Source: Tannerellaceae bacterium (lineage in GTDB: Bacteria > Bacteroidota > Bacteroidia > Bacteroidales > Tannerellaceae). From it: a stretch of 39,108 bases of DNA. Of this stretch, positions 31,913 through 39,108 are shown piece by piece (position 1 is the stretch's first letter; every line of letters starts with the position of its first letter). The notes under the pieces are model-generated. The model ran no database searches and was not told the DNA's origin. It worked only from the letters and a program-made list of their open reading frames with translations. The position numbers and the translations under genes were made by a program. The stretch is from assembly GCA_031255855.1 (NCBI GenBank), contig JAIRRS010000095.1, positions 1 through 39,108 of the forward strand, read 5' to 3'.

Positions 31913-32664
31913 ACTGTTTTCTTTTTTGCGATGATGTAAATAGGATGATAGGTCAGAGATACGGAGTTACCATTACTATATCGTAGGATATATTCTCTGC
32001 AATATGCTTCAACGGTTCCTTTTGTCCAAAATTGTTCTTTTATTCCGGTAACTCCCGTCCGTTTTAGATGATGAAGAACATCTATAGGATTATTAAAAGA
32101 CTTGTTTATTAGTTCTTCACCAGAATATACAATATCATAATTCAATGACAATAATTCTTTTTCAAGTTCCGATTTGGAATGATAACTTAAACCTGTTCCT
32201 GTGAGTGAGCTGATTTCCTTCATGTTATTTTTCCCAAAAGTACTGAAAACGAGGAACCCGGATTCATTTAGCGATGCATGGCAGCGTTTGAAAAAGGAAG
32301 GTAGATTTTCGAACCATTGTATTGTGGAACAGGAAGCAATAATATCTATTTTTCGTGGGAAAGAGAACATTTCCGCATCACCACACATAAATATATTGTT
32401 TCCATTCATGATATCGATTACATTCATTTCCATTTCAGGACAAATATCATTCATAATCATCCGTTCGGGTTGGATATGGCGAATTAGTAAACGAGAAAAT
32501 ATACCTGTTCCGCATCCTATTTCCAACAAGTTCCGGCATTCGAGAGGGATAGTCTCTTTCATTAATAATATCATTCTTTCTGCTATTTGCCGTTGAACGA
32601 TGGCTGCTTTGTCATAACTGGTCGCTGCTTTTGAGAAACGGGATTTTATTAATTGTTTATCCAT
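31909..32664 (-). CDS. bioC: Malonyl-ACP O-methyltransferase BioC
   Basis: Methylates the free carboxyl of malonyl-ACP so that fatty-acid synthase can build the pimeloyl chain. The 251 residues begin with the BioC-type KSRFSKAATSYDKAAIVQ, followed by SAM motif I LLEIGCGTGIFSRLL, and a BioC-like IASCSTIQWFENLPSFF. It lies between bioG (2-bp gap) and bioD (4-bp overlap). Its partner, the esterase that ends the methylated phase, is BioG encoded just upstream. Confidence 0.95.
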   Translation of the reverse strand: MDKQLIKSRFSKAATSYDKAAIVQRQIAERMILLMKETIPLECRNLLEIGCGTGIFSRLLIRHIQPERMIMNDICPEMEMNVIDIMNGNNIFMCGDAEMFSFPRKIDIIASCSTIQWFENLPSFFKRCHASLNESGFLVFSTFGKNNMKEISSLTGTGLSYHSKSELEKELLSLNYDIVYSGEELINKSFNNPIDVLHHLKRTGVTGIKEQFWTKGTVEAYCREYILRYSNGNSVSLTYHPIYIIAKKKTV

Positions 32665-32666
32665 AT

Positions 32667-33341
32667 TTATAAGTACTGTATTTTTCTATCAAATAATTCT
32701 TTAAATAATTTCTCAGGATAATGTTCTTCATCTATTACAGTATAATTTGCTCCTTCCCACGCCCTTAGTTGATTTTCCGGAGGGAATATTTTATCCCTGT
32801 TACTAATGTAGACTTTACTCCAGTTGAAATTAGAAGCGTTTGGGCTGAGCGCTGATTTTCCGATAGACGTTAATTCTTTTCGTAAACTATCTATCCCTCT
32901 TGTAGGTGGTTTATCGAGGAAACGTTTTAACGCATCACTCGAACCACACATTCGCCGTTGAAATTTGTACAATGTATTCTCATTCAGGTTATTTAGAGTT
33001 GCGTCGAATATTTTATCAGGTATTCCCTTTTTATCGTCAATTGGAAAAATGGTACCATTAATAGCGGTACTTTCTACGACAGGGAAATCTTTGTCTTGCA
33101 ATAATTGCGATGCCGCCCATACCCCCATCGACCAAGCTACAATTTTGATTTCATTATAAGATTTCAAGAAAGTGTCGTCGAAAGAAAGAGAATCGTAATC
33201 ATAAGTAATCATAAAATCACAGTCTGTATTACAATATTCCGCAAAAGGATTTTCGTCCATTCCCCAACCTGCAAAAAATAATAATAGTTTTTGGGAAGGA
33301 TGTCTGGATGAATCTATTGGAGTGATTCTTTTAACAATCAT
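32667..33341 (-). CDS. bioG: Pimeloyl-ACP methyl ester esterase BioG
   Basis: Hydrolyses pimeloyl-ACP methyl ester to pimeloyl-ACP, the job done by BioH in E. coli. The 224-residue alpha/beta-hydrolase (DUF452/BioG) has LLLFFAGWGMDENPF, the nucleophile elbow AWSMGVWAA with Ser, an Asp in ISNRDKIFPPENQL and a His in VIDEEHYPEKLF, giving a plausible Ser-Asp-His triad. It overlaps the bioF stop by 4 bp (ATGA). BioG next to BioC is the common pairing in Bacteroidota. Confidence 0.93.
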   Translation of the reverse strand: MIVKRITPIDSSRHPSQKLLLFFAGWGMDENPFAEYCNTDCDFMITYDYDSLSFDDTFLKSYNEIKIVAWSMGVWAASQLLQDKDFPVVESTAINGTIFPIDDKKGIPDKIFDATLNNLNENTLYKFQRRMCGSSDALKRFLDKPPTRGIDSLRKELTSIGKSALSPNASNFNWSKVYISNRDKIFPPENQLRAWEGANYTVIDEEHYPEKLFKELFDRKIQYL

Positions 33342-34495
33342 ATACTGTCTGCTATTTGATTGACTATTTCGCGCGTAATATTTGCGGTTAAGGAAATCCG
33401 TATTCTGGCTGTTCCTTCAGGTACTGTTGGCGGACGTACCGGAAGCATATAGAATCCTTTTCGCCACATATCTTCCGCTTTTAGGATGGCTTTCTTATTA
33501 TCTCCAATCATTAACGGAATAATATGGCTCTCAGACGGACAGTTGTATCCCTTTTCGATTATCCGTTCTTTCAGAAATGAACTGTTTTCTTTCAAGTGTT
33601 TGCGTTTATTACTAAAGCTATTTAGTCTTTCCATGACAAATTTGCTCCACATGAGATTGATTGGGGGAAGTGCAGTTGTGAATATCAGTGTTCGCATCTT
33701 ATTGATCAGATAATCGCGAATGACCTTGCGACAAATTATATACCCCCCAACAGAGGCAAGCGCTTTACCGAATGTACCTGTCAGGAAGTCGATATCCGGA
33801 ATACATCCCTGTTCTTCTGCACACCCAAGCCCTTGTTCTCCGCGAATACCTACGGCATGGGCTTCATCTACATATAACAATACATTGGAATATTTCTGTT
33901 TCAACCGGACTAGATGGTGTAGATCGGTTACGTCGCCGTCCATGCTGAAAATACTTTCTGTCACAATAATAATTCGTTCAAAGGACTTGGAGTGCATTTC
34001 AAGCAGTTTATCAAGATGATTGTAATCGGCATGATGATAACGGAAATATTTTGCCCCCGAAAGCCGGATACCGTCAATGAGGCTTGCATGGACTAATTTG
34101 TCCGCCAGTATTAGCGTACCGGAGTTGCAGATAGCGGGGAGTATCCCTGTATTCATATGGTAACCGCTGTTGAATACCAATGCGCTTTCGGAGCCGAACA
34201 TCCGGCTGAGTTGGTTTTCCAGTTCGGTATAGATGTTGAAATTTCCTGTCAACAGACGTGAGGAGGAAGATGTAAACAGTAGGTTATCAGGAGTTAGCGA
34301 TTGCAGGAATTCTTCGCGAAGTGATATGTCGGTAGCTAAGCCAAGATAGTCGTTTGACGAAAGGTTAAGCATTCGTTTTCTTCCGAATCGGATCTCTTCT
34401 CCTTGATGTATGACAGCGGGTAGGTGTCGGAGAATTCCTTTCTCTTCCAATCCAAGTAATTCACATTTGAATATTTCCAGTATATCTTTTTCCAT
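33338..34495 (-). CDS. bioF: 8-amino-7-oxononanoate synthase BioF
   Basis: PLP enzyme joining pimeloyl-ACP (or -CoA) with L-alanine to KAPA. The 385 residues show LNLSSNDYLGLATD, FNSGYHMNTGILPA, YVDEAHAVGIRGEQGLG, and the PLP lysine in GTFGKALASVGGYI. It is full length. The start overlaps the stop of the BioB-BioA gene by one base (TAATG). Confidence 0.95.
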   Translation of the reverse strand: MEKDILEIFKCELLGLEEKGILRHLPAVIHQGEEIRFGRKRMLNLSSNDYLGLATDISLREEFLQSLTPDNLLFTSSSSRLLTGNFNIYTELENQLSRMFGSESALVFNSGYHMNTGILPAICNSGTLILADKLVHASLIDGIRLSGAKYFRYHHADYNHLDKLLEMHSKSFERIIIVTESIFSMDGDVTDLHHLVRLKQKYSNVLLYVDEAHAVGIRGEQGLGCAEEQGCIPDIDFLTGTFGKALASVGGYIICRKVIRDYLINKMRTLIFTTALPPINLMWSKFVMERLNSFSNKRKHLKENSSFLKERIIEKGYNCPSESHIIPLMIGDNKKAILKAEDMWRKGFYMLPVRPPTVPEGTARIRISLTANITREIVNQIADSI

Positions 34496-36717
34496 TAATT
34501 AAGCGCTGTTATGATGGATATTAATGCCTTTGTCAGTTTGCTCAATTCTTCTCTGCTAATGATAAAGGGCGGCATAATGTAGACCAGCTTACCGAATGGC
34601 CTTATCCAAACGCCTTCTTCTACAAAGCGTTTTTGCATGGAAGCCATATCGACCGGATTTTTCATCTCAATTACCCCGATGGCGCCTAAAATTCTTACAT
34701 CTTCCACTTGCGAAAGGTTACGGGCAGGAGCGAGTTCACGATTCAATTGTTCTTCGATTAACCTTACTTGCTCTTTCCAATCAGAAGACAAGAGTAATTT
34801 GATCGAGGCTATGGCTATAGCACAAGCCAGCGGATTTGCCATGAAGGTTGGCCCGTGCATGAATACTCCCGGACTACTACCCGATATCGTTTCCGCAATA
34901 TCATCGGAAGTCAGTACAGCCGATAATGTCATGTACCCTCCTGTCAATGCTTTTCCGATGCACATGATATCCGGTTCTATTTCTGCATGTTCACAGGCAA
35001 ACAGTTTTCCTGTGCGCCCGAAGCCGGTTGCAATTTCATCAAAAATCAGGAGCAGGTCGTTCTTTTTACACAACTCAGCAGCTTTATGGAGATATTCAGG
35101 ATGATAAAAGCGCATACCACCCGCTCCCTGTACAATAGGTTCGAGAATCAAACCGGCAAGCTCATCTTTGTGGCTTTCTATTATTCTTTTTAAAGGAATC
35201 ATATCGCTGTCGTCCCATTCTTCATTATAGTTGATTTGCGGCGAAGCGGCAAAGTATCGTATGGGAAGGGATGTTCCGAAGATATGATGCATCCCGGTCA
35301 CCGGGTCGCATACAGACATCGCGTTCCATGTATCTCCGTGATATCCGGAGCGGATGGTCACGAAATTCGTTTTATTTTCTCTCTTCCGGGCGAACCAATA
35401 TTGAATGGCCATTTTCAATGCCACCTCCACGGCTACCGAGCCAGAGTCTGCGTAAAATATTTTTTTCATGGAGGGAGGCGCTATTTGCAATAATATTTTA
35501 CCTAAATCAATGGCCGGATCGTGCGTAAGGCCGCCAAACATAATGTGCGACATCTTACTTAGCTGGGCTGTTGCCGCAGCATTGAGGGTGGGATGATTAT
35601 ATCCGTGTATGGCACACCACCAGGAAGACATGCCATCTACAAGTTTTCTTCCATCTTCCAATTCAATTATGCAGCCATCAGCCCGTTGTACTTTATAAGT
35701 GGGTAAAGGATGGGTGATCGAGGTGTAAGGATGCCATAGATGTTTCCGATCAAAATCTTCATCGGGGTAGTATTTGGCTATCAATTCTTTATCTTCGGAA
35801 ACTCTGGAGCCAATAGTTGTCAGCATATCCCCGACAATAGCGGAGTTAATGCCGATATATAAGGCTTTTTCCACTGTTTCGGGATTTAGGAGTGCGCGTC
35901 CGCCTGCAAATCTCAGGAAAGCCCGTGGATTAATCAGACGAAATAATGCAATGGTAGCGAGTACTTCATCATCGCTTAATGGAAGCATGTTTTCAAGAGG
36001 TGTTCCCGATATGGGGTGCAGGAGGTTTATCGGTATGGAGTGTACATCCAGTTCTTTTAAGGTAAAGGCAAGTTCGATCCGTTGTTCGATGCTTTCACCC
36101 ATTCCTATAATGCCTCCGCTACAAATTTCCATACCCGCTTTGCGGGCGGCTCGTATGGTTTCTATTTTTTGTTCCTGCGTATGTGTCGTGCATAATGATG
36201 GGAAATTGGAGGGCGCTGTCTCCAGATTACAATGGTAACGTTTTACCCCTGCCTCGTGCAATCGGGCTAATTCTTCTTCCTTCAATAGACCTAAAGATGT
36301 GCATAATTGGATTCCTGAATTCTTTTTCAAAAACTTGATATGATTACATATTTCGTTGAACTCTCTTTTTGTAGGTTTACGTCCACTGGTTACTAAGGAA
36401 AAATGGCTTACTCCTTGTTTTTCATTATCTAATGCCTGCCGCAGGCACTCATCTCTGGTCACCAAACCATATTCATCTACATTGGTTCGGTAATGTACTG
36501 ATTGTGCGCACCATTTACAGTTTTCGGAGCATTTTCCTGATTTGGCATTGATAATGGAACACATATCGAATTGCATCGACGACATTTGTTGTGTTATCTC
36601 ATGTGCTGTGTCGTACAGTAACTTCTTCGGACTTTGTAAGGCTACTTGTAAAGCTTCTTCCGGGGTTATGGATCCACCCTTTAATATCCGGTCTTTAATT
36701 TTATTAGTTATACTCAT
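34495..36717 (-). CDS. bioB/bioA: BioB-BioA fusion: biotin synthase + DAPA aminotransferase
   Basis: A 740-residue bifunctional enzyme. Residues 1 to about 317 are BioB, a radical SAM protein with the CxxxCxxC cluster (Cys63, Cys67, Cys70, in [11 protein letters not shown]). Relative to E. coli BioB, the auxiliary-cluster ligand Cys97 is replaced by Ser107 (HFSLVTSG), while Cys139 (IQLCTSLG), Cys199 (EICSGGI) and Arg269 (FLRFAGGR) keep the other ligand positions. Residues from about 318 are BioA, converting KAPA to DAPA with SAM as amino donor ([51 protein letters not shown] Lys in GKALTGGYM). The order B-A on one chain couples the second and last steps. The first ATG follows the stop of the upstream small ORF by 4 bp. 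This fusion is known in Bacteroides; the Ser substitution is the feature to note. Confidence 0.95.
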   Translation of the reverse strand: MSITNKIKDRILKGGSITPEEALQVALQSPKKLLYDTAHEITQQMSSMQFDMCSIINAKSGKCSENCKWCAQSVHYRTNVDEYGLVTRDECLRQALDNEKQGVSHFSLVTSGRKPTKREFNEICNHIKFLKKNSGIQLCTSLGLLKEEELARLHEAGVKRYHCNLETAPSNFPSLCTTHTQEQKIETIRAARKAGMEICSGGIIGMGESIEQRIELAFTLKELDVHSIPINLLHPISGTPLENMLPLSDDEVLATIALFRLINPRAFLRFAGGRALLNPETVEKALYIGINSAIVGDMLTTIGSRVSEDKELIAKYYPDEDFDRKHLWHPYTSITHPLPTYKVQRADGCIIELEDGRKLVDGMSSWWCAIHGYNHPTLNAAATAQLSKMSHIMFGGLTHDPAIDLGKILLQIAPPSMKKIFYADSGSVAVEVALKMAIQYWFARKRENKTNFVTIRSGYHGDTWNAMSVCDPVTGMHHIFGTSLPIRYFAASPQINYNEEWDDSDMIPLKRIIESHKDELAGLILEPIVQGAGGMRFYHPEYLHKAAELCKKNDLLLIFDEIATGFGRTGKLFACEHAEIEPDIMCIGKALTGGYMTLSAVLTSDDIAETISGSSPGVFMHGPTFMANPLACAIAIASIKLLLSSDWKEQVRLIEEQLNRELAPARNLSQVEDVRILGAIGVIEMKNPVDMASMQKRFVEEGVWIRPFGKLVYIMPPFIISREELSKLTKALISIITALN

Positions 36718-36721
36718 AGTT

Positions 36722-37084
36722 TTATAAAAAATAAGCCGGAGAGATATAAATATCCTTCCGGCTGTAATTATTTAGTTTCGTATTTATTGGGTTATATTCA
36801 GAATAGCCTGTTTCATCTGCCAACAGCGTTTGGCCTGTTTCTAAACGGAGAAGTATATCAAATGGCAAGCTGTCATTATCCGGATTATCATCAGAGGATA
36901 CATTTTTGTCTGCTCTTTGAGAGTTGACAGGTATGCCGGTTTTTTGCTTCTTCAGTGATGCGTCTGCTACTTTACATCCTAATGTGCCAATGGTAACACA
37001 ACGGCCCAAACTGCTGAACATAGCATATCCTTTCCGTGTCCAACGACGGAAGCGAATGCTATTATGGGGTATTGTTTTCTCCAT
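36722..37084 (-). CDS. Conserved small protein at the head of the biotin operon, function unknown
   Basis: A 120-residue basic protein. The N-terminal half ([35 protein letters not shown]) resembles small conserved proteins that I have seen upstream of transport genes in Bacteroidales; the C-terminal half is Asn/Asp-rich and ends [11 protein letters not shown]. No signal peptide, helix bundle or known domain. It sits directly downstream of the operon promoter and 4 bp before bioB. The last codons form a terminator-like hairpin (36734-36763). It may be a true small protein or a leader ORF whose translation affects transcription of the bio genes. Confidence 0.7.
   Translation of the reverse strand: MEKTIPHNSIRFRRWTRKGYAMFSSLGRCVTIGTLGCKVADASLKKQKTGIPVNSQRADKNVSSDDNPDNDSLPFDILLRLETGQTLLADETGYSEYNPINTKLNNYSRKDIYISPAYFL
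36734..36763 (-). terminator. Attenuator-like hairpin directly before bioB
   Basis: On the minus strand, agccgga (complement at 36757-36763) pairs with tccggct (36734-36740), with an inner stem gatat/atatc and a U-rich tract (TTATTTTTTAT) following. The tract overlaps the stop codon of the small ORF, and bioB starts a few bases later. Such placement would reduce read-through into bioB unless the hairpin is disturbed, for example by ribosomes finishing the small ORF. Confidence 0.5.
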
Positions 37085-37106
37085 TTCTTTAATTCACAAG
37101 CGACCG

Positions 37107-37136
37107 CAAAGCTACTAAATATTAACGGATTTCAAC
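37107..37136 (-). promoter_or_regulatory. Putative biotin operon promoter
   Basis: On the minus strand GTTG (37133-37136), an 18-bp spacer, and TAGCTTTG (37107-37114), a perfect TAnnTTTG box. The -33 element is part of the palindrome CAACGTTG (37133-37140), a possible operator. The small ORF starts 22 bp downstream of the -7 box. No known BirA box was recognised. Confidence 0.55.
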
Positions 37137-37218
37137 GTTGTATGTCTGCTATTTTTATGTCGGCAGATGAGCCTGACGCTTGAGAAGATGAGGCCGAGGC
37201 CGAGGATTTGGGCTGGGT

Positions 37219-38067
37219 TTAGTTGTTTTTATCATCGTGCAGAACCTCTTTTATTCTGTTAAGCCCTTCGATGAGGAGTGGACGGGGGCAGGCGATGTTC
37301 AGGCGGATAAAGCCTTCTCCGGCAGATGGCGGCTGAAAAAATCTTTTACACAGAGGTAGTTCTCGTAAAGATAAACTTTCAGGACTTCGAGCCATTCTTC
37401 TCCTTCGTTATAGGCCGCGATCAGGGCTTCTATGGCAAAGGCATTTATCTCGCAAACTTCGTTTATATTCAATGCTTTGTCGATTCGCCGACGGATTGTA
37501 TCATCTGCTGCCCTCACCGAGCCGGAGCAGTTCGTCGCGCGTCCAGACTCTCCCCGCCGGATTGTGGGGGCTACACAGCAACAGGAGTTTCGCTCTTGGG
37601 TCGGCTACCTTCTTTTCCAAGTCGGCATAATCCATCGTATAGGTTCCACCGGCATAGATTAAATCATTGGAGACGATTTCGCAGCGGTTATTTCGTATGG
37701 AAGAAAAGAAACAGTTATAAACCGGATCCTGAACAATCACTTGGTCGCCAGGCTCTGTCATCGCCAGAATGATAGCGGATAAAGCGGGGACGCCGCCGCT
37801 GGTGAAAAGCAGTTGGTCTCGCGAAAATGTGAAACGGTGTCTCCGTTCAAACCATCCCGTCACGGCGTCGAAGTAGGTATTGGGCGTTTGGGTATAGCCG
37901 AAGATGCCATGTTTAGCTCTCCGTGTCAGCGCCTCAATAACCGGCGGCGCCGTGCGGAAGTCCATATCCGCTACCCACATCGGTAATATATCGTCGCTTG
38001 TCAGCGAGTCCCATTTGTAGGAATTGGTATTCCTGCGGGGTATTATCTCGTCGAAGTGGTAATTCAT
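37219..38067 (-). pseudogene. Degraded MalY/PatB-type PLP C-S lyase/aminotransferase
   Basis: The N-terminal half (38067 to about 37510) is clearly PatB-like: [72 protein letters not shown]. It then jumps, out of frame, to RRRIDKALNINEVCE, with loss of about 60 residues including the PLP lysine region. A second jump after FFSRHLPE, again out of frame, reaches GEGFIRLNIACPRPLLIEG (rc of about 37219-37310), dropping about 45 residues. At least two internal deletions with frame changes thus leave 849 bp of a gene normally near 1,170 bp. The ATG overlaps the stop of the neighbouring DUF3737 remnant (ATGA), as in an operon. No function is expected. The missing lengths are estimated from memory of the family. 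Confidence 0.85.
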
Positions 38068-38405
38068 CAGGCTAAGTGGGTTTTCTTTACGAATCGGATG
38101 TCACACTCGCCGGGATGCTTACAATTTTCGTCGAAAATAATTTCGCCGATGCTTTCGGCAGAGATGAAACCGGTTCCCGGATTTTTGATACTTGTAATAT
38201 GTCCGTTTATTTCCCTGAACATTTTCGGAGCATCTACCCAGGTGTTTACCATACGGATATTCTTCGAATACCAGATGGCGGCGCGGCTGTAAACGGTAAA
38301 AAGGCAGTCTTCAATCAGGGTATGGTCGTTGTGCCAGAACGGGTATTTACACATAAATTCACACTTGTAGGCCTCTATATTATTACATTCTTTAAGAGCC
38401 CTGTT
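38067..38405 (-). pseudogene. Degraded DUF3737-type right-handed beta-helix protein
   Basis: The fragment reads ALKECNNIEAYKCEF, CKYPFWHNDHTLIEDC, AAIWYSKNIRMVNTWVDA and then, after PKMFREING, directly ITSIKNPGTGFISAESIGEI and the C-terminal DECDI-like end. This is the pattern of the DUF3737 beta-helix family, but only its second rung group and its C-terminus are present; most of the middle (about 150 residues) and the N-terminus are missing. The frame is open to 38405, where a TGA precedes it. The stop (38067-38069) overlaps the PatB start. DUF3737-PatB pairs occur as neighbours in Bacteroidales, from memory. Family assignment is by recall of the pattern. Confidence 0.7.
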
Positions 38406-38578
38406 TCATCTAAAATTAGTGTTTGTTTTTTACATGGTAATTTTATATAGATAGCAAAATCGCTTCTTGGTTTAAAGAAAGGGATAATTATTTCAACGTG
38501 AGTTCGATGTAAAAAAGGCACATAAAAAACAGGAATATAGCGGAAAAATCAGCATCTTTAAATCGCTAAATAATAAAA

Positions 38579-38624
38579 GGTATCCAAGAGGATTGAGTGC
38601 TCTATCCGGTTGAGCTACGTTTGC
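38579..38624 (-). pseudogene. tRNA remnant (D-arm fused to T-arm/acceptor 3' end)
   Basis: On the minus strand GTAGCTCAACCGGATAGAGC is a clean tRNA D-arm (GCTC/GAGC stem). It is followed at once by AATCCTCTTGGATACC, which looks like the T-loop and 3' acceptor strand of a tRNA. The anticodon arm is absent and the 5' strand does not pair with the 3' strand. At 46 nt it cannot be a working tRNA. It may be one tRNA with an internal deletion or a join of two tRNA ends. Confidence 0.5.
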
Positions 38625-38625
38625 C

Positions 38626-38733
38626 CTATGCTTTATTTGCTTGGTGTAATTCTTTTTTGTCTTGACGATTGAAGTAGATAACACCAATAACAGCCACTAC
38701 CGTTACAAAAATTGATACTGCTATTGCTCCCAT
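38626..38733 (-). CDS. 35-residue single-helix membrane miniprotein
   Basis: The ATG at 38733 is preceded by a strong Shine-Dalgarno, AAAGGAGG (AGGAGG at 38741-38746, 7-nt spacer), which is unusual for Bacteroidota. The product begins MGAIAVSIFVTVVAVIGVIY, a single hydrophobic helix, and ends in a charged tail (FNRQDKKELHQANKA). Stop TAG at 38626-38628, two bases before the tRNA remnant. No family recognised; it resembles the layout of small holin-, toxin- or CcoS-like membrane peptides but matches none by motif. The frame, RBS and -7 box at 38819-38826 together make a real gene likely. Confidence 0.65.
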   Translation of the reverse strand: MGAIAVSIFVTVVAVIGVIYFNRQDKKELHQANKA

Positions 38734-38818
38734 ATTTAATCCTCCTTTTTTTCTTTGTTTCTAACAAGCCAAAGCCCGGCTACTAAAGTTACTTCCAAAT
38801 TCTTTTTTCATTCTGATG

Positions 38819-38826
38819 CAAATATA
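38819..38826 (-). promoter_or_regulatory. Putative -7 box of the miniprotein gene
   Basis: The minus strand reads TATATTTG, a perfect TAnnTTTG box, 85 bp before the ATG at 38733. No TTTG at the -33 position. Confidence 0.4.
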
Positions 38827-38917
38827 GTAAAATAAATTTGATAAAATATCCTGTTTATTTTGGTCGATCCGAAACTTTGAGTAAATTTACATTTAGTATT
38901 GAGTAGATTTACCAGGT

Positions 38918-39108
38918 ATGTACGAACGATCTTATTTGAAGCAAATTAAATCAAGGATGGAAGAACCAAGAAAGTTCATCCAGGTAATTATCGGGCCTCG
39001 TCAGGTGGGTAAAACCACTATGGTGAACCAATTATTATCCCAGTTATCTATACCCCATATAAACGAATCGGCAGACGCGATTTCGGCTACTAATTCTGCA
39101 TGGCTAAT
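38918..39108 (+). CDS. Start of an AAA_14-type ATP-binding protein (3' truncated by window)
   Basis: About 63 residues are visible from the ATG at 38918. The start MYERSYLKQIKSRMEEPRKF and the Walker A motif IIGPRQVGKTTMVNQLL are typical of the AAA_14/DUF4143 ATPases common in Bacteroidota genomes, whose role is mostly unknown. The segment continues without a stop to the window end. Nothing can be said about the C-terminal DUF4143 domain. Confidence 0.82.
   Translation, partial: MYERSYLKQIKSRMEEPRKFIQVIIGPRQVGKTTMVNQLLSQLSIPHINESADAISATNSAWL

Noticed and set aside
37085..37218. BirA operator or biotin-responsive element upstream of the bio operon
   Set aside because: Only the short palindrome CAACGTTG was seen; no long dyad of the known BirA type could be identified.
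37501..38450. Plus-strand frames opposite the PatB and DUF3737 remnants
   Set aside because: They are antisense to recognisable protein fragments on the minus strand and have no domain of their own.
38408..38570. Open minus-strand stretch of about 54 codons between the DUF3737 remnant and the tRNA remnant
   Set aside because: AT-rich, no ATG start, no recognised motif; probably non-coding or eroded sequence.
38493..38687. 64-codon minus-strand frame overlapping the tRNA remnant
   Set aside because: Its translation (AQPDRALNPLGY) is what tRNA-like sequence gives when read as protein, and it overlaps the better miniprotein frame.

Overview
The window looks like a chromosomal segment of a Bacteroidota bacterium of the order Bacteroidales (Parabacteroides/Tannerella/Dysgonomonas-like by gene content; genus not resolvable by eye). 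The signs are gldE and gldD, two SusC/SusD-type outer-membrane genes, CarboxypepD_reg-type N-termini, many lipoprotein signal peptides, a biotin operon with a BioB-BioA fusion and BioG, and repeated promoter elements of the Bacteroidota type (TAnnTTTG, sometimes with TTTG about 19 bp upstream).

Layout. 1-3.2 kb is accessory DNA: the 3' end of an unrecognised gene, a GC-rich stem-loop, and a type II restriction-modification pair in which the methyltransferase carries an N-terminal MerR/excisionase-like helix-turn-helix. 3.2-14.1 kb is mostly core: dsbD-mazG-mutY, ssb, gldE-gldD-phosphopantetheinyl transferase (all +), then a PepSY-like lipoprotein, a NahK-like sugar kinase and rpmE2 (all -), and class II fructose-bisphosphate aldolase (+).

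14.1-22.8 kb is the most unusual part: a minus-strand gene run. In transcription order it holds a stand-alone CarboxypepD_reg + plug protein with no barrel, a SusC-like receptor lacking the CarboxypepD_reg domain, SusD, an Ig-like lipoprotein, a second BtuB-like TonB-dependent receptor, a periplasmic HMA-domain protein, and an exported protein with four GCC-x-SK repeats. Cys-Cys pairs recur in several of the products, which suggests envelope handling of a thiophilic metal such as copper rather than a glycan system. This is inference.

23-31.2 kb holds a large outer-membrane beta-barrel protein, a tandem DUF1080 lipoprotein, a TlpA-like thioredoxin lipoprotein, a small membrane protein, an FtsB/DivIC-like protein and dnaX. 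31.3-37.1 kb is a compact minus-strand biotin operon: a conserved small ORF, then bioB-bioA fusion, bioF, bioG, bioC and bioD, with overlapping or nearly abutting genes. BioG and BioC make the pimeloyl moiety on ACP, and BioF, BioA, BioD and BioB complete biotin. A terminator-like hairpin sits at the end of the small ORF, directly before bioB.

37.2-38.7 kb is a decay zone: a DUF3737-PatB gene pair with several internal deletions and a shrunken tRNA remnant. A 35-codon membrane miniprotein with a strong Shine-Dalgarno lies next to it. The window ends in the start of an AAA_14-type ATPase. No rRNA, intact tRNA, CRISPR array or complete insertion sequence was recognised.
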